A DNA stretch of 64,000 nucleotides from an uncultured Dorea sp. (GTDB taxonomy: Bacteria; Bacillota; Clostridia; Lachnospirales; Lachnospiraceae): positions 62,001-126,000 of the forward strand of contig CAPEBR010000001.1 in NCBI GenBank assembly GCA_948602995.1. Reading direction: 5' to 3'. The notes beneath the pieces were generated by a model. That model was given only the letters and a program-made list of their open reading frames with translations. It had not been told where the DNA came from and searched no databases. The position numbers and the translations under genes are program-made. Each line of letters starts with the position of its first letter. Position 1 is the stretch's first letter. Below are positions 18,357-26,140 of this stretch, piece by piece.

Positions 18357-18413
18357 AATTATAGAAACCTCAGAGAAGCCGTTTCTATAATTTATTAGGA
18401 CTTCTCTGAGGTT
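18357..18413 (-). promoter_or_regulatory. Two mutually exclusive hairpins in the gap between the PBP genes
   Basis: In the transcript, arm A (13 nt, 18413-18401) pairs perfectly with A' (18378-18366); arm B (12 nt, 18392-18381) pairs perfectly with B' (18368-18357). A' and B' share 3 nt, so both cannot form fully. The only ribosome site of the downstream gene (GAGG) lies inside A', and B' touches the ATG. Either pairing would affect translation. No T-run suitable for termination follows. Confidence 0.55.
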
Positions 18414-20265
18414 ATTCTTCCTTTTCCTGTGAAGCCTTCGTCACTCCAAGGTATGGGAAGATCTCTTTCATAATATCCGCCGCCAGACCCGGCGCCAGTT
18501 TCCCGTCTGACGGAGTTGCAGAATTCACCTCGTCAATCGCCACATACACCACAACCTGGGGATTCTCCTGGGGAGCATATCCGATAAAAGACAACACATA
18601 TTTTTCATTATCACGCGGAAGCTTTTCCGCTGTGCCTGTCTTTCCTCCCACGTCATATCCCTTTACCGCCGCCGTGGATCCGGTGCCTTCTTCCACCACG
18701 CCTCTCATATAATCTTTGATGATATCACTTGTTTCTTTAGAAATGGTTTTCTTTATTAAGACAGGATTTTTATTCTCAGTAATGTTCCCGTTCTCGTCCT
18801 GAATCTGCTTTACCACATGGGGCTTATAATAATTACCGCCATTGACAAGAGAACAAAAGGAACCGGCAAGCTGGTTCATGGTTACCGTAAAGTTCTGACC
18901 GAATGCATTTGTCATCAGACTGACCGGATCCATATTCTCCTCTGTGTAGAGAAGTCCTGCAGCCTCTCCCGGGAGGTCGATCCCGCAGTATTCCCCGAAT
19001 CCGAATACCTTCTGATACCGGACGGTATCCTTTACCCCCAGCACATTTCCGATATCCATAAGCGCCACATTGCAGGAATTCTCTACGGCCTGCTTCAGCG
19101 ACTGCATGCCGTGGCCGCTCGTATTATTACATTTAATCTTCCACTCCTCTGTCTGAACATAACCGCCGCAGACATAGGATTCCCCTCCGGTCAGCTTCCC
19201 GAGCTCCAGCCCTGCCGCTACGGTAAAAGGCTTAATCGTAGAGCCTGGCTCGAAGGTCTCGCTGACACAGAAATTGTTCCACAGGGAATACAAAGTATCC
19301 AGCTTCTTGTCATCCTTCATCTTCTTAAGCTGCTCTTCTGAATAATATGCGCTTAAATCTCTCGGGTTATTCAAATCATAGTTCGGATAAGAAGCCTCGG
19401 CCAGGATCTCCCCGTTCTGCGGGTTCATAACAATCACTGCTGTATTCTTGCTTCCCGCTCCGTCCCATGCCTGATTCTGATGCTCCTCATTAAATGCCAG
19501 GATATGCTTCTCTACAATGCTCTGAACCTGAAGATCTATTGTAGACACAACCGTATTCCCATTCTCCGGCTCCTTAACTGTTCTTTCATAAGTAGAATCC
19601 TTGTCCTGGTAGCCGTAAACTCTTCCGTCTGTTCCATTTAAAACCGAATTATAGGAATCCTCGATTCCGTTGCTCCCTACATTACCGTCCACGGTAAATC
19701 CAATCACATCACTTGCCAGGGAACCATAAGGATACGTCCTTACATAATCCTCCTCAAGCCATATTCCATTCACATATGGATGATTTTCATCATCCTCATC
19801 GATCTTTTCGAATGCCTTCGCTTTGTCATAGTCAATTCCTTTCAAAAGAACAGTATATCTGGAAGAAGGATTCTCCTGGGCTATGCCCCTTACCTCCTCC
19901 GGGCTTAGCTCAAAAAGTTCCAGGAGCACATTCAGCGTCGGCTCTATGTATTTTTCGTCACTTAGCATTACCTTGCTGTCCAGAATGACATTATAGACCC
20001 GGGCACTCGTGGCAAGCTTGGAACCGTTACGGTCTACAATATCTCCCCTCTTAAAGGGGATCGTCCGGCTTCCATACTGCTGCTGGTCCAGCACCAGCTT
20101 CGAATAGCGTTCCCCGCTTGATGCGTTGATGTAAGTAATTCTCACCACTAAAACAGCAAAAGCTAATACGATACCCATGAAGAGCATGATTAGCTTTTTC
20201 TGCATCAGCTTTGTAGATTTTCTTTTGAATATTTTACGCCTTTTTCTTCTTATTCTTCCTGCCAT
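18412..20265 (-). CDS. Class B penicillin-binding protein, septal transpeptidase (PbpB/FtsI-like)
   Basis: 617 aa. Very basic cytoplasmic tail (residues 2-24), transmembrane helix about 25-46, dimerisation domain with RGDIVDRNGSKLATS and RTYPYGSLASDVIGF, transpeptidase domain with S342-T-I-K345, S397-C-N399 and K542-T-G544, all intact. As the first PBP after ftsL it should be the divisome transpeptidase that cross-links septal peptidoglycan with FtsW. No PASTA repeats. It starts 8 bp after the ftsL stop, and its stop codon is part of the hairpin that precedes the second PBP gene. Two similar PBPs in a row suggest an old duplication, as with pbpB-spoVD. Confidence 0.9.
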   Translation of the reverse strand: MAGRIRRKRRKIFKRKSTKLMQKKLIMLFMGIVLAFAVLVVRITYINASSGERYSKLVLDQQQYGSRTIPFKRGDIVDRNGSKLATSARVYNVILDSKVMLSDEKYIEPTLNVLLELFELSPEEVRGIAQENPSSRYTVLLKGIDYDKAKAFEKIDEDDENHPYVNGIWLEEDYVRTYPYGSLASDVIGFTVDGNVGSNGIEDSYNSVLNGTDGRVYGYQDKDSTYERTVKEPENGNTVVSTIDLQVQSIVEKHILAFNEEHQNQAWDGAGSKNTAVIVMNPQNGEILAEASYPNYDLNNPRDLSAYYSEEQLKKMKDDKKLDTLYSLWNNFCVSETFEPGSTIKPFTVAAGLELGKLTGGESYVCGGYVQTEEWKIKCNNTSGHGMQSLKQAVENSCNVALMDIGNVLGVKDTVRYQKVFGFGEYCGIDLPGEAAGLLYTEENMDPVSLMTNAFGQNFTVTMNQLAGSFCSLVNGGNYYKPHVVKQIQDENGNITENKNPVLIKKTISKETSDIIKDYMRGVVEEGTGSTAAVKGYDVGGKTGTAEKLPRDNEKYVLSFIGYAPQENPQVVVYVAIDEVNSATPSDGKLAPGLAADIMKEIFPYLGVTKASQEKEE

Positions 20266-20273
20266 AGTTCCAT

Positions 20274-20810
20274 CTAATCCTCATGTTTATCTGACTGGGC
20301 AAGTACCCCGTCCTCAGGTATGTCCTCATACTGCTTTACATAATCCGCAGAGGGCCTGGTGTACTCTATAATCTGATCCTCTGAGGCATATACCATGCCG
20401 AGATCCTTCTGTGCCTTTGTCCTGATCTCATCCAGATTCACGGCATCCATCACAAAATTATATCTTGTGTTATTCTCTTCTTTTCTGTCAGCCAGCTCTG
20501 CCTGCAGCGCCGTAATATTCTCGGAGCGCTTCGTAATCTTCGACTGAAGCTTTACATAGTTCACACAGATCACCAGCGCAAGCACTGCCGCAAGTGTAAG
20601 AAACATAACATAACCGGCATTCATGCAAAGCGCCTTCCTTCGGTTCTTCCTCACCTGGCTGCTCGCCCTGGCGGCAGACTGTGGCTCTTCACTTTGTCCT
20701 GCCGGCCAGTATGCAGGCTTGGCCGCAACATTTCCATGAACATATGTCTGTCCTGCCATCCTGTCCCGCCTTCCCTGACTGCCCGTACGTGCACGATATC
20801 GTGCTGCCAT
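20274..20810 (-). CDS. ftsL: FtsL-like septum protein
   Basis: 178 aa. A long Arg/Ala/Gln-rich cytoplasmic region (about 1-60), one transmembrane helix (about 65-85), then a coiled-coil (VKLQSKITKRSENITALQAEL) and a tail. This topology and the place between rsmH and the PBP genes mark FtsL, which recruits the septal PBP/FtsW. FtsL sequences diverge strongly, so the call rests on layout and position. GTG 20819 is in frame, but AAGGGGTGA fits better before ATG 20810. Confidence 0.82.
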   Translation of the reverse strand: MAARYRARTGSQGRRDRMAGQTYVHGNVAAKPAYWPAGQSEEPQSAARASSQVRKNRRKALCMNAGYVMFLTLAAVLALVICVNYVKLQSKITKRSENITALQAELADRKEENNTRYNFVMDAVNLDEIRTKAQKDLGMVYASEDQIIEYTRPSADYVKQYEDIPEDGVLAQSDKHED

Positions 20811-20868
20811 TACACTCACCCCTTTGCTCTTGTTATCATAACAGCTCTGTCCTCTTTCCCGCTATGCT

Positions 20869-21813
20869 TTACCCATCATGACCCCGCTCAAATATGCGAA
20901 GCTTCGCACTCTTAGAGCGGCTGTTCTCCTCCATCTCTCTCTCCCCCGGAAGGATTGGCTTCTTCGTCACAATTCTCCCCTTTGAGACGTTTCCGCACAC
21001 ACACACCGGGAAATCGTGCGGACATGTACAAGGATTCTCATTCCTTCTGAAGGCACTCTTCACAATCCGGTCCTCCAGCGAATGGAAAGTTATAATACAT
21101 AGTCTTCCGCCGGGATTCAACAGTTCGATCATGTTATCCAGTGAATCCTTTAAAACCTCCAGTTCTCTGTTCAGTTCGATCCGGATCGCCTGGAATGTCC
21201 GCTTCGCCGGATGACCTGACTTCTTCTGATACTTCATGGGGATGGCTCCCTTAATAATCTCTGCCAGCTCCCCCGTTGTTTCCACAGGCTTTTCCTTTCG
21301 CCTTTTTACAAGATGCTTCGCAATATTCTTTGCGAATCTGTCCTCCCCGTAATCCCTGATCACATGAAAGAGTTCCATCTCACTGTACTCATTGACGATG
21401 TCTCTGGCCGTCCTTACCTGACGGGTATCCATCCGCATATCCAGAGGCGCATCTTCGCGGTAGGAGAATCCCCGCTCTGCCGTATCAAGCTGATAAGATG
21501 ATACGCCCAGATCGAGAATGATCCCATCGACCTTGTCAATGCCAAGCTTTTGAAGCTGGGACTTCACATCACGATAGTTGCTTCTGACTATCCTGACCTT
21601 CTCCCCGAAGCCCTTTAGCCGCTGACCTGCAGCTTCGATCGCTGCAGCGTCCTGATCTACTCCTACAAAAATCCCCTTATTTCCAAGGCGGCTGCATACC
21701 TCAAAGGCATGCCCGCCTCCGCCGAGCGTTCCATCCACATAGATGCCGTCCGGCTTAATATGAAGTCCCTCTATTGTCTCTTCAAGTAACACTGACCTGT
21801 GTCTGAATTCCAT
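20869..21813 (-). CDS. rsmH: 16S rRNA m4C1402 methyltransferase RsmH
   Basis: 314 aa. Methylates N4 of C1402 in 16S rRNA with SAM. Shown by HRSVLLEETIEGL, the SAM loop YVDGTLGGGGHAFEVC, GIILDLGVSSYQLD, RTFQAIRIELNRELE and ITFHSLEDRIVK. Usual length for the family. Second gene of the dcw operon, behind mraZ, as in nearly all bacteria that have both. Confidence 0.97.
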   Translation of the reverse strand: MEFRHRSVLLEETIEGLHIKPDGIYVDGTLGGGGHAFEVCSRLGNKGIFVGVDQDAAAIEAAGQRLKGFGEKVRIVRSNYRDVKSQLQKLGIDKVDGIILDLGVSSYQLDTAERGFSYREDAPLDMRMDTRQVRTARDIVNEYSEMELFHVIRDYGEDRFAKNIAKHLVKRRKEKPVETTGELAEIIKGAIPMKYQKKSGHPAKRTFQAIRIELNRELEVLKDSLDNMIELLNPGGRLCIITFHSLEDRIVKSAFRRNENPCTCPHDFPVCVCGNVSKGRIVTKKPILPGEREMEENSRSKSAKLRIFERGHDG

Positions 21814-21852
21814 ACCTGCCCCTTCATTATGTTATATTATAATAGTTCAGAT

Positions 21853-22293
21853 CTAGATACTGAATCCACTGGCTTCCATATCTGCCGCAATGTCCTCAAT
21901 GTTAAGCTCCACTTCAGCATTCTTTTCATCCCATCTGGCCTTGTCCCATATCTCGGCACGCTTCCCCATACCGATAAACACGACTTCCTTATCAAGTCCT
22001 GCATAGCCTCTCAGCACAGAAGGGATCAATGTCCTGCCCTGCTTGTCCAGATCTCCGTCTGTTGCACTCCCCTGGAAAAAATAGGCAAACGCGCGGGCCT
22101 TCTTATCTGTGGTGGTCGGTAAGGCGTTAAGCTTCTCCTCAAAGGCAGTCCATTCATCCTCCGGGTAGACGTACAAACAGTTCTCCATCCCCTTGGTAAT
22201 GACGAAATTCTCCCCTAGATCGTCACGAAACCTGGCGGGAATGATCAATCTGCCCTTGGCATCAATATTATGACTGTACTCTCCCTTCAACAT
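21853..22293 (-). CDS. mraZ: Transcriptional regulator MraZ
   Basis: 146 aa with two SpoVT/AbrB-like repeats (GEYSHNIDAKGRLIIPARFR, and DKQGRTLIPSVLRGYAGL). MraZ forms a ring that binds direct repeats ahead of its own gene and tunes the dcw operon. The frame is open 30 codons upstream through the operator, but GAGGGAG stands 7 nt before the ATG at 22293. Five operator boxes lie in its leader. Confidence 0.95.
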   Translation of the reverse strand: MLKGEYSHNIDAKGRLIIPARFRDDLGENFVITKGMENCLYVYPEDEWTAFEEKLNALPTTTDKKARAFAYFFQGSATDGDLDKQGRTLIPSVLRGYAGLDKEVVFIGMGKRAEIWDKARWDEKNAEVELNIEDIAADMEASGFSI

Positions 22294-22332
22294 ATGTACT
22301 CCCTCTTGTATGAAGTATACTCCCCCGTGTCT

Positions 22333-22378
22333 CCACTTTTTTACCACTCCATACCACTTACCACCACTTTTTACCACC
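22333..22378 (-). promoter_or_regulatory. MraZ operator: five GTGG direct repeats
   Basis: AGTGG appears four times and GGTGG once on the minus strand (plus-strand CCACT at 22333, 22344, 22354, 22364; CCACC at 22374), spaced 11, 10, 10 and 10 bp, i.e. on one face of the helix. It begins 8 bp downstream of the -10 box, so bound MraZ would block initiation. Spaced TGG-type direct repeats are the known MraZ target. Confidence 0.75.
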
Positions 22379-22385
22379 TGCAACC

Positions 22386-22414
22386 ATTGTAAAACACTTT
22401 TGGGGTGATTTCAA
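22386..22414 (-). promoter_or_regulatory. Sigma-A promoter of the dcw operon
   Basis: TTGAAA (22409-22414), 17 bp, TACAAT (22386-22391) on the minus strand, directly upstream of the MraZ boxes. Confidence 0.75.
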
Positions 22415-22470
22415 GCACTTTTTTCATTTTTACAGAAATAGAACAGGTCTTACTGTTATAATATAGCCGG

Positions 22471-22519
22471 AAAAACGCAAAAAAACAGACAGTACACACT
22501 GTCTGTTTTTTGCGTTTTT
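22471..22519 (-). terminator. Strong bidirectional-looking intrinsic terminator
   Basis: A 22-bp stem: AAAAACGC, an A-run, CAGACAGT, loop ACAC, ACTGTCTG, a T-run and GCGTTTTT, with one bulged A. It ends the small membrane-protein gene and separates it from the mraZ promoter. Confidence 0.85.
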
Positions 22520-22536
22520 CTTTTATTCCCGTTCTC

Positions 22537-22833
22537 TTATTCCTGTGCTGTGTCTTCCTTTTCTGCTTTTTCGTCCTCTGTATCATCCGGAGCGGACGCG
22601 TCAGTAATGTTTTTCGAAAAATCGTTGAATGCACGGTAATCTATCTGAACCTTTTCCGGTTCCTTATTGGATTCATACATGTCATAAGCAGAATAGCCAA
22701 TCCATACAACAAGCAAAAGACCTGCCGCAGCCACAACACACTTACGCAGGGCATTGGTCATCTTCTGCTTTTTCATAATCTGCTTCCGGTTTGCCTTTTC
22801 CTGTTTATATCTGTCTACTTTTTCCTGACTCAT
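22537..22833 (-). CDS. Small single-pass membrane protein of unknown function
   Basis: 98 aa: a basic, Gln/Lys-rich cytoplasmic start (about 1-30), one transmembrane helix (about 33-51), then an acidic outer tail (DASAPDDTEDEKAEKEDTAQE). AGAAGGAG stands before the ATG at 22833. It follows the DegV gene and precedes a strong terminator, so it closes that transcription unit. The shape recalls small divisome or cell-envelope proteins next to dcw clusters, but no motif supports a function. Confidence 0.72.
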   Translation of the reverse strand: MSQEKVDRYKQEKANRKQIMKKQKMTNALRKCVVAAAGLLLVVWIGYSAYDMYESNKEPEKVQIDYRAFNDFSKNITDASAPDDTEDEKAEKEDTAQE

Positions 22834-22903
22834 ATGCGAAAACTCCTTCTATTCTCCGTATTTCTTTTGTCTCAGCCTTTTTATTATAGCACAGGTCAGA
22901 AAA

Positions 22904-23743
22904 TTATACAACCACTATTATTCCGCCATCGGCAGCATACATACTGCTGATTCCAGCGGTATCCAGTATAATAATATTTTTAAAATCCGCCTTACTTTTC
23001 AGCATCTCCTTTACCGACTCCGCGCGCTCCCTGCAGTTACAGTGAGAGATTGCCAGAATCTTTTCCTTCGAATTCTTCACATCAGCAATCACATGCTCCC
23101 CCATCTTCGCCAGTGCCTTCTTCACTCCCCGCGCCTGCCCAAGCTGGCAGATGGTACCTTCCGGTGTGGCGCCCATGACAGGCTTAATATTCAGCGCTGT
23201 CGCCATGACCGCCTTAAGTCCAGTGAGCCTTCCATTCTTTCGAAGCGTCTCAAGAGTCTCAAGGACGAAATACGTATTCTGCCCTTCAATATATTCTTCC
23301 ACCCTTCGCACCGTCTCATCAAAGGAAAGTCCCTGCTCCTCACACTCCTGGATCTTAAGGGCAATCAATGTCTCTCCTATGGATGCAGAGCGGGAATTAA
23401 ACACATAGATATCCTTTTCCCCATATTCCTCTATATACAGATTCTTCCCCAGCACCGCGCTGTTATAAGAACCGCTCAATTCTGCTGAAAGCGTTACGGC
23501 ATATACCCTGTCCGCCTCGCAGCAGTATCCCTCCATATATCTTTTTGGCGAAGGGCAGGAGGACTTCGGACACTCCGGCGATTCCTTCACATATTTTAAA
23601 AACAATGACTGATCAAAGGTGTCGTCATCCACCATGTGGTGTCCATTCACATCAATCTCCAGTGATGCTGTCTCAAAATTTCCTGAGGCTTTCATCTCTC
23701 TGGTCAGCTCTCCGCAGCTGTCCACAATTATCTTGTAACTCAT
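22904..23743 (-). CDS. DegV family fatty-acid-binding protein
   Basis: 279 aa. DegV proteins (FakB type) hold one fatty acid and in Firmicutes present it to the kinase FakA. Features: YKIIVDSCGELT at the start, TSxPSP-like SSCPSPKRYMEGY, VTLSAELSGSYNSAVLGK, FNSRSASIGETLIALKIQE, LETLRKNGRLTGLKA and NIKPVM. The frame continues 63 codons upstream, but GGAGA stands 7 nt before ATG 23743 and the family starts here. Whether fatty acid is the ligand is inference from the family. Confidence 0.9.
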   Translation of the reverse strand: MSYKIIVDSCGELTREMKASGNFETASLEIDVNGHHMVDDDTFDQSLFLKYVKESPECPKSSCPSPKRYMEGYCCEADRVYAVTLSAELSGSYNSAVLGKNLYIEEYGEKDIYVFNSRSASIGETLIALKIQECEEQGLSFDETVRRVEEYIEGQNTYFVLETLETLRKNGRLTGLKAVMATALNIKPVMGATPEGTICQLGQARGVKKALAKMGEHVIADVKNSKEKILAISHCNCRERAESVKEMLKSKADFKNIIILDTAGISSMYAADGGIIVVV

Positions 23744-23911
23744 AATTTCTCTCCATACTCCTTCGCATGTTCTCATTTCCATTGCGTAAAAATACCTTTT
23801 GACGCTTGTATTATTATATGTAGTTTTCATTACTACGTACCCTATCATAGCATACTTTATATGGAAAGTCAAACTGTTGTAAATGCAAAGTCCTGTGTGA
23901 ACAATAACACG

Positions 23912-24044
23912 GTTACTGTTCACTCCGTTCACAGTAACATTCGCAAATCCATTTAAAATTCGCTCCGCGAATGGGATTTGCTCACTCCTGAATCACTTTC
24001 TTACGGTCTGTGCAGTAAATGCACAGTCCTGTGTGAACAGTAAC
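23912..24044. repeat. 133-bp structured repeat with 12-bp terminal inverted repeats, copy 1
   Basis: Ends are GTTACTGTTCAC and GTGAACAGTAAC. Inside are three stem-loops: GTTACTGT/ACAGTAAC (left), GCAAATCC...ATTCGC/GCGAAT...GGATTTGC (middle), CTGTGCA/TGCACAG (right). Copy 2 at 46953-47085 has the same length and differs at only 5 positions. A partial right end lies just before it (23879-23908). It fills most of the 314-bp gap between the DegV and SEDS genes. Confidence 0.88.
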
Positions 24045-24057
24045 GTAACACGCACAG

Positions 24058-25218
24058 TTATTCATCAATTCGAATACTCCTGGAGACTGCGAATGCAATC
24101 CCCATCTCTGCCAGCAGAAACAGGATTGATGTGCCTCCGTAACTGATAAACGGCAGTGTGATACCAGTCGTAGGGATAAGGTTTGTAACAACCGCTACAT
24201 TTAAGATAACCTGCAGTGCAATGTGGGCGAAAATTCCCGTCACCACCATAGAGCCATACATATCCGGCGCATTTTGCGCGATAAACAGAAGACGGTACAG
24301 AAGCATGGCAAACAGAACCAGTATCATAAGTGCGCCAAATACCCCAAGCTCTTCACAGATTACAGAAAGAATCATATCATTCTGAACCTCGGGTATAATC
24401 ATCTTCTGCGCACTATTTCCCAGTCCCTTTCCGAAAAATCCGCCTGATCCTATGGCATAGAGCCCCTGAAGCGTCTGATATCCGTCATCGGATGCATATT
24501 TTTCCGGATCCAGCCATGTGATGATTCTCTGCAGCCGGAAATTATCGCTTGTCACACTCATCACAAGAACCTTTCTCAGCGCCCACACAATGGCAATTAC
24601 CGCCGCAATTCCTGCCGTCACAAGAGCAATGAATGGCTTTGTCTCTGGATGCATCACAAAGATCAGAATGCAGGTAATCCCCAATACAATAAGAGCTGTA
24701 CTCAAATTATCCGTAAGCTTATATACACAAAGTGCTGAAAAACCGCCCCACATTAAAATCCTGCCGATTCCACGTCTTGTCTTCGCCTCCTTCCCCAGTT
24801 TAATAATCACTACCGGAATAAACAGGACAACCGCTATCTTCGTCACCTCCGCCGGTTGGAACTGCTGCCCGAAGGGCAGCCTGATCCATCTGCGGGCGCC
24901 GTTTACCGTCTTTCCCAGCGGCGTCTGCACAAGCAGCATCAGTACAACAGATATGTAATAAAAATATCTGGCCCATTTTATATAAAAATGATAATTAATA
25001 CGGGAGACAACCATCATCCCCGCAAAGCCTGCCGCACAGAACATAATCTGTCTTTTAAAATAGAACATACTGTCACCATAATCCACCAGCGCACTGTATG
25101 AGCTTGTACTGTAGAGCATTACCAGCCCGAAACAGACCAGGCAGATCAGAACCGCCAGAAGGCTATAATCAAAATAGTGTTCCCCCCGTTTTTTCCTCTC
25201 TCTCTGTCTTTTTTCCAT
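24058..25218 (-). CDS. Second SEDS-family glycosyltransferase (FtsW/RodA/SpoVE-like)
   Basis: 386 aa, about ten transmembrane segments. Shares with the dcw copy STSSYSALVDYGDSMFYFKRQ, GARRWIRLPFGQQFQPAEVTK, GYQTLQGLYAIGSGGFFGKGLG, QNDMILSVICEELG and TTGITLPFISYGGTS. The strongly similar C-terminal half suggests both copies are FtsW-type rather than RodA. No partner PBP lies beside it. It is divergent from the cotJ operon. GGGAG lies 10 nt before the ATG at 25218. A sporulation role (SpoVE-like) is possible from the dual set of SEDS and class B PBP genes, but unproved. Confidence 0.9.
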   Translation of the reverse strand: MEKRQRERKKRGEHYFDYSLLAVLICLVCFGLVMLYSTSSYSALVDYGDSMFYFKRQIMFCAAGFAGMMVVSRINYHFYIKWARYFYYISVVLMLLVQTPLGKTVNGARRWIRLPFGQQFQPAEVTKIAVVLFIPVVIIKLGKEAKTRRGIGRILMWGGFSALCVYKLTDNLSTALIVLGITCILIFVMHPETKPFIALVTAGIAAVIAIVWALRKVLVMSVTSDNFRLQRIITWLDPEKYASDDGYQTLQGLYAIGSGGFFGKGLGNSAQKMIIPEVQNDMILSVICEELGVFGALMILVLFAMLLYRLLFIAQNAPDMYGSMVVTGIFAHIALQVILNVAVVTNLIPTTGITLPFISYGGTSILFLLAEMGIAFAVSRSIRIDE

Positions 25219-25240
25219 ATATCTATACTCCCATCTGTGA

Positions 25241-25269
25241 ACATAACTTATTATCCCCCATTATACCCT
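25241..25269 (+). promoter_or_regulatory. Possible sigma-E promoter of the cotJ operon
   Basis: ACATAAC (25241-25247), 14 bp, TATACCCT (25262-25269), compared with the sigma-E form kmATAtt-N14/15-CATACAmT. cotJ of B. subtilis is sigma-E dependent. The leader would be about 80 nt. Matches are partial, so this is tentative. Confidence 0.35.
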
Positions 25270-25358
25270 GTAGACTCCTCAAAAACAACCTCGGGCACAA
25301 CTTTTCATTTTTCACATAGTATAATATTGCAAATATTTTATGGAAGGAGCAAGAACAA

Positions 25359-25631
25359 ATGCCCAATTACCGTTACAACCAGCAGGATTTTTCAAGGCGC
25401 AGGGGCTGCGGGCAGCCGTTGCCTGTCACTCCAGAAGCCACATACCCTGTCTGCCGTGACTCTAGATCCTCCTGTGATGAACTCAATAATATGCCGCTTG
25501 CCATGGCGTACGTTCCGTGGCAGGAATGGCGAAATATTTATGAAGCAGAAAAAGGGTTCCACTGCGGCACAATCTTCGAAGAGCTCAACAAACCATTCCG
25601 CGGGATAGGAGGATGCCAGAATGTCAGATAA
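25359..25631 (+). CDS. cotJA: Spore coat associated protein CotJA
   Basis: 90 aa. The C-terminal two thirds shows the CotJA pattern: LAMAYVPWQEWRNIYEAEKGFHCGTIFEELNKPFRG. The N-terminus (PNYRYNQQDFSRRRGCGQ) is variable and basic. CotJA is needed to assemble CotJC into the inner coat in B. subtilis. GGAAGGAG stands 9 nt before the ATG. Its last 11 nt overlap cotJB, so translation is coupled. Cysteines are more numerous than usual. Confidence 0.92.
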   Translation: MPNYRYNQQDFSRRRGCGQPLPVTPEATYPVCRDSRSSCDELNNMPLAMAYVPWQEWRNIYEAEKGFHCGTIFEELNKPFRGIGGCQNVR

Positions 25632-25890
25632 CAGACCTTGCCGTGAAGAATTATTTGAATGGATTAATGTGGTAAGCTTTGCGGTCGATGATGTAAAGCT
25701 GTACCTTGATACACATCCGTGTGATCGTGATGCACTGGAATATTTTGAAGAATTCAAAAAACAGCGTGTGCAGGCTTTAAAAGAATATGCAAAATATTAT
25801 GGTCCGCTTACTATAGATACAGCCTGCACGCCGGCGGAGCGCTGGGCATGGATTGACAACCCGTGGCCATGGCAGGAAGGAGGATGCTAA
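25621..25890 (+). CDS. cotJB: Spore coat protein CotJB
   Basis: 89 aa with the family signature ELFEWINVVSFAVDDVKLYLDTHPCDRDALEYF and RAWAWIDNPWPWQ-like C-terminus (here ERWAWIDNPWPWQEGGC). Part of the CotJ coat complex. Start at 25621, with TAGGAGG about 9 nt upstream, inside the end of cotJA; it is followed after 3 bp by cotJC. Length is normal. Confidence 0.94.
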   Translation: MSDNRPCREELFEWINVVSFAVDDVKLYLDTHPCDRDALEYFEEFKKQRVQALKEYAKYYGPLTIDTACTPAERWAWIDNPWPWQEGGC

Positions 25891-25893
25891 TTT

Positions 25894-26080
25894 ATGTGGA
25901 ATTATGAAAAACGATTACAGCACCCAGTAAAGATTACACAGCCGAATCCAGAGATCGCACAGGTAATCATCAGTCAGTTTGGCGGACCTGACGGTGAACT
26001 TGCCGCTTCCATGCGTTACCTCTCGCAGCGTTATACAATGCCCTACAACGAAGTAACGGGAATCTTAACGGATATAGGTA
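25894..26080 (+). CDS. cotJC: cotJC segment 1 of 4 (residues 1-62 and first base of codon 63)
   Basis: CotJC is a spore-coat protein of the manganese-catalase family. This segment encodes MWNYEKRLQHPVKI through GILTDIG, including the expected first metal ligand E35 in GGPDGELA. After 26080 the sequence enters element A: the frame runs on for 15 unrelated residues to a stop at 26124, so the unrearranged gene would give a 76-aa product with one of five ligands. AAGGAGG lies about 11 nt before the ATG. Joined to the other segments it gives 612 nt, 203 aa, without frameshift or stop. See findings. Confidence 0.95.
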
Positions 26081-26101
26081 GAGAAGCCCCTGAAATGTTC
26101 C
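26076..26101. other. attL of element A
   Basis: Core AGGTA (26076-26080) is shared with attR at 30311-30315, and after one mismatch AGAAG also matches. The element half-site ends in GAAATGTTCC (26092-26101), the exact inverse of GGAACATTTC at the other end. Confidence 0.88.
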
Positions 26102-26140
26102 ATCTCAGGGGCCTGCAATTTTAGTATTTCTTTAAATATT

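Noticed and set aside
26086..26112. Terminator GCCCCTGA/TCAGGGGC behind cotJC segment 1
   Set aside because: The stem is real but overlaps the attP arm and has only a weak T-run; it is better explained as part of the element end, although it could stop read-through.
25894..26124. A complete 76-aa protein as the third cotJ gene
   Set aside because: Residues after 62 are element DNA; the rest of CotJC is found in frame at 30316, 46788 and 50916.
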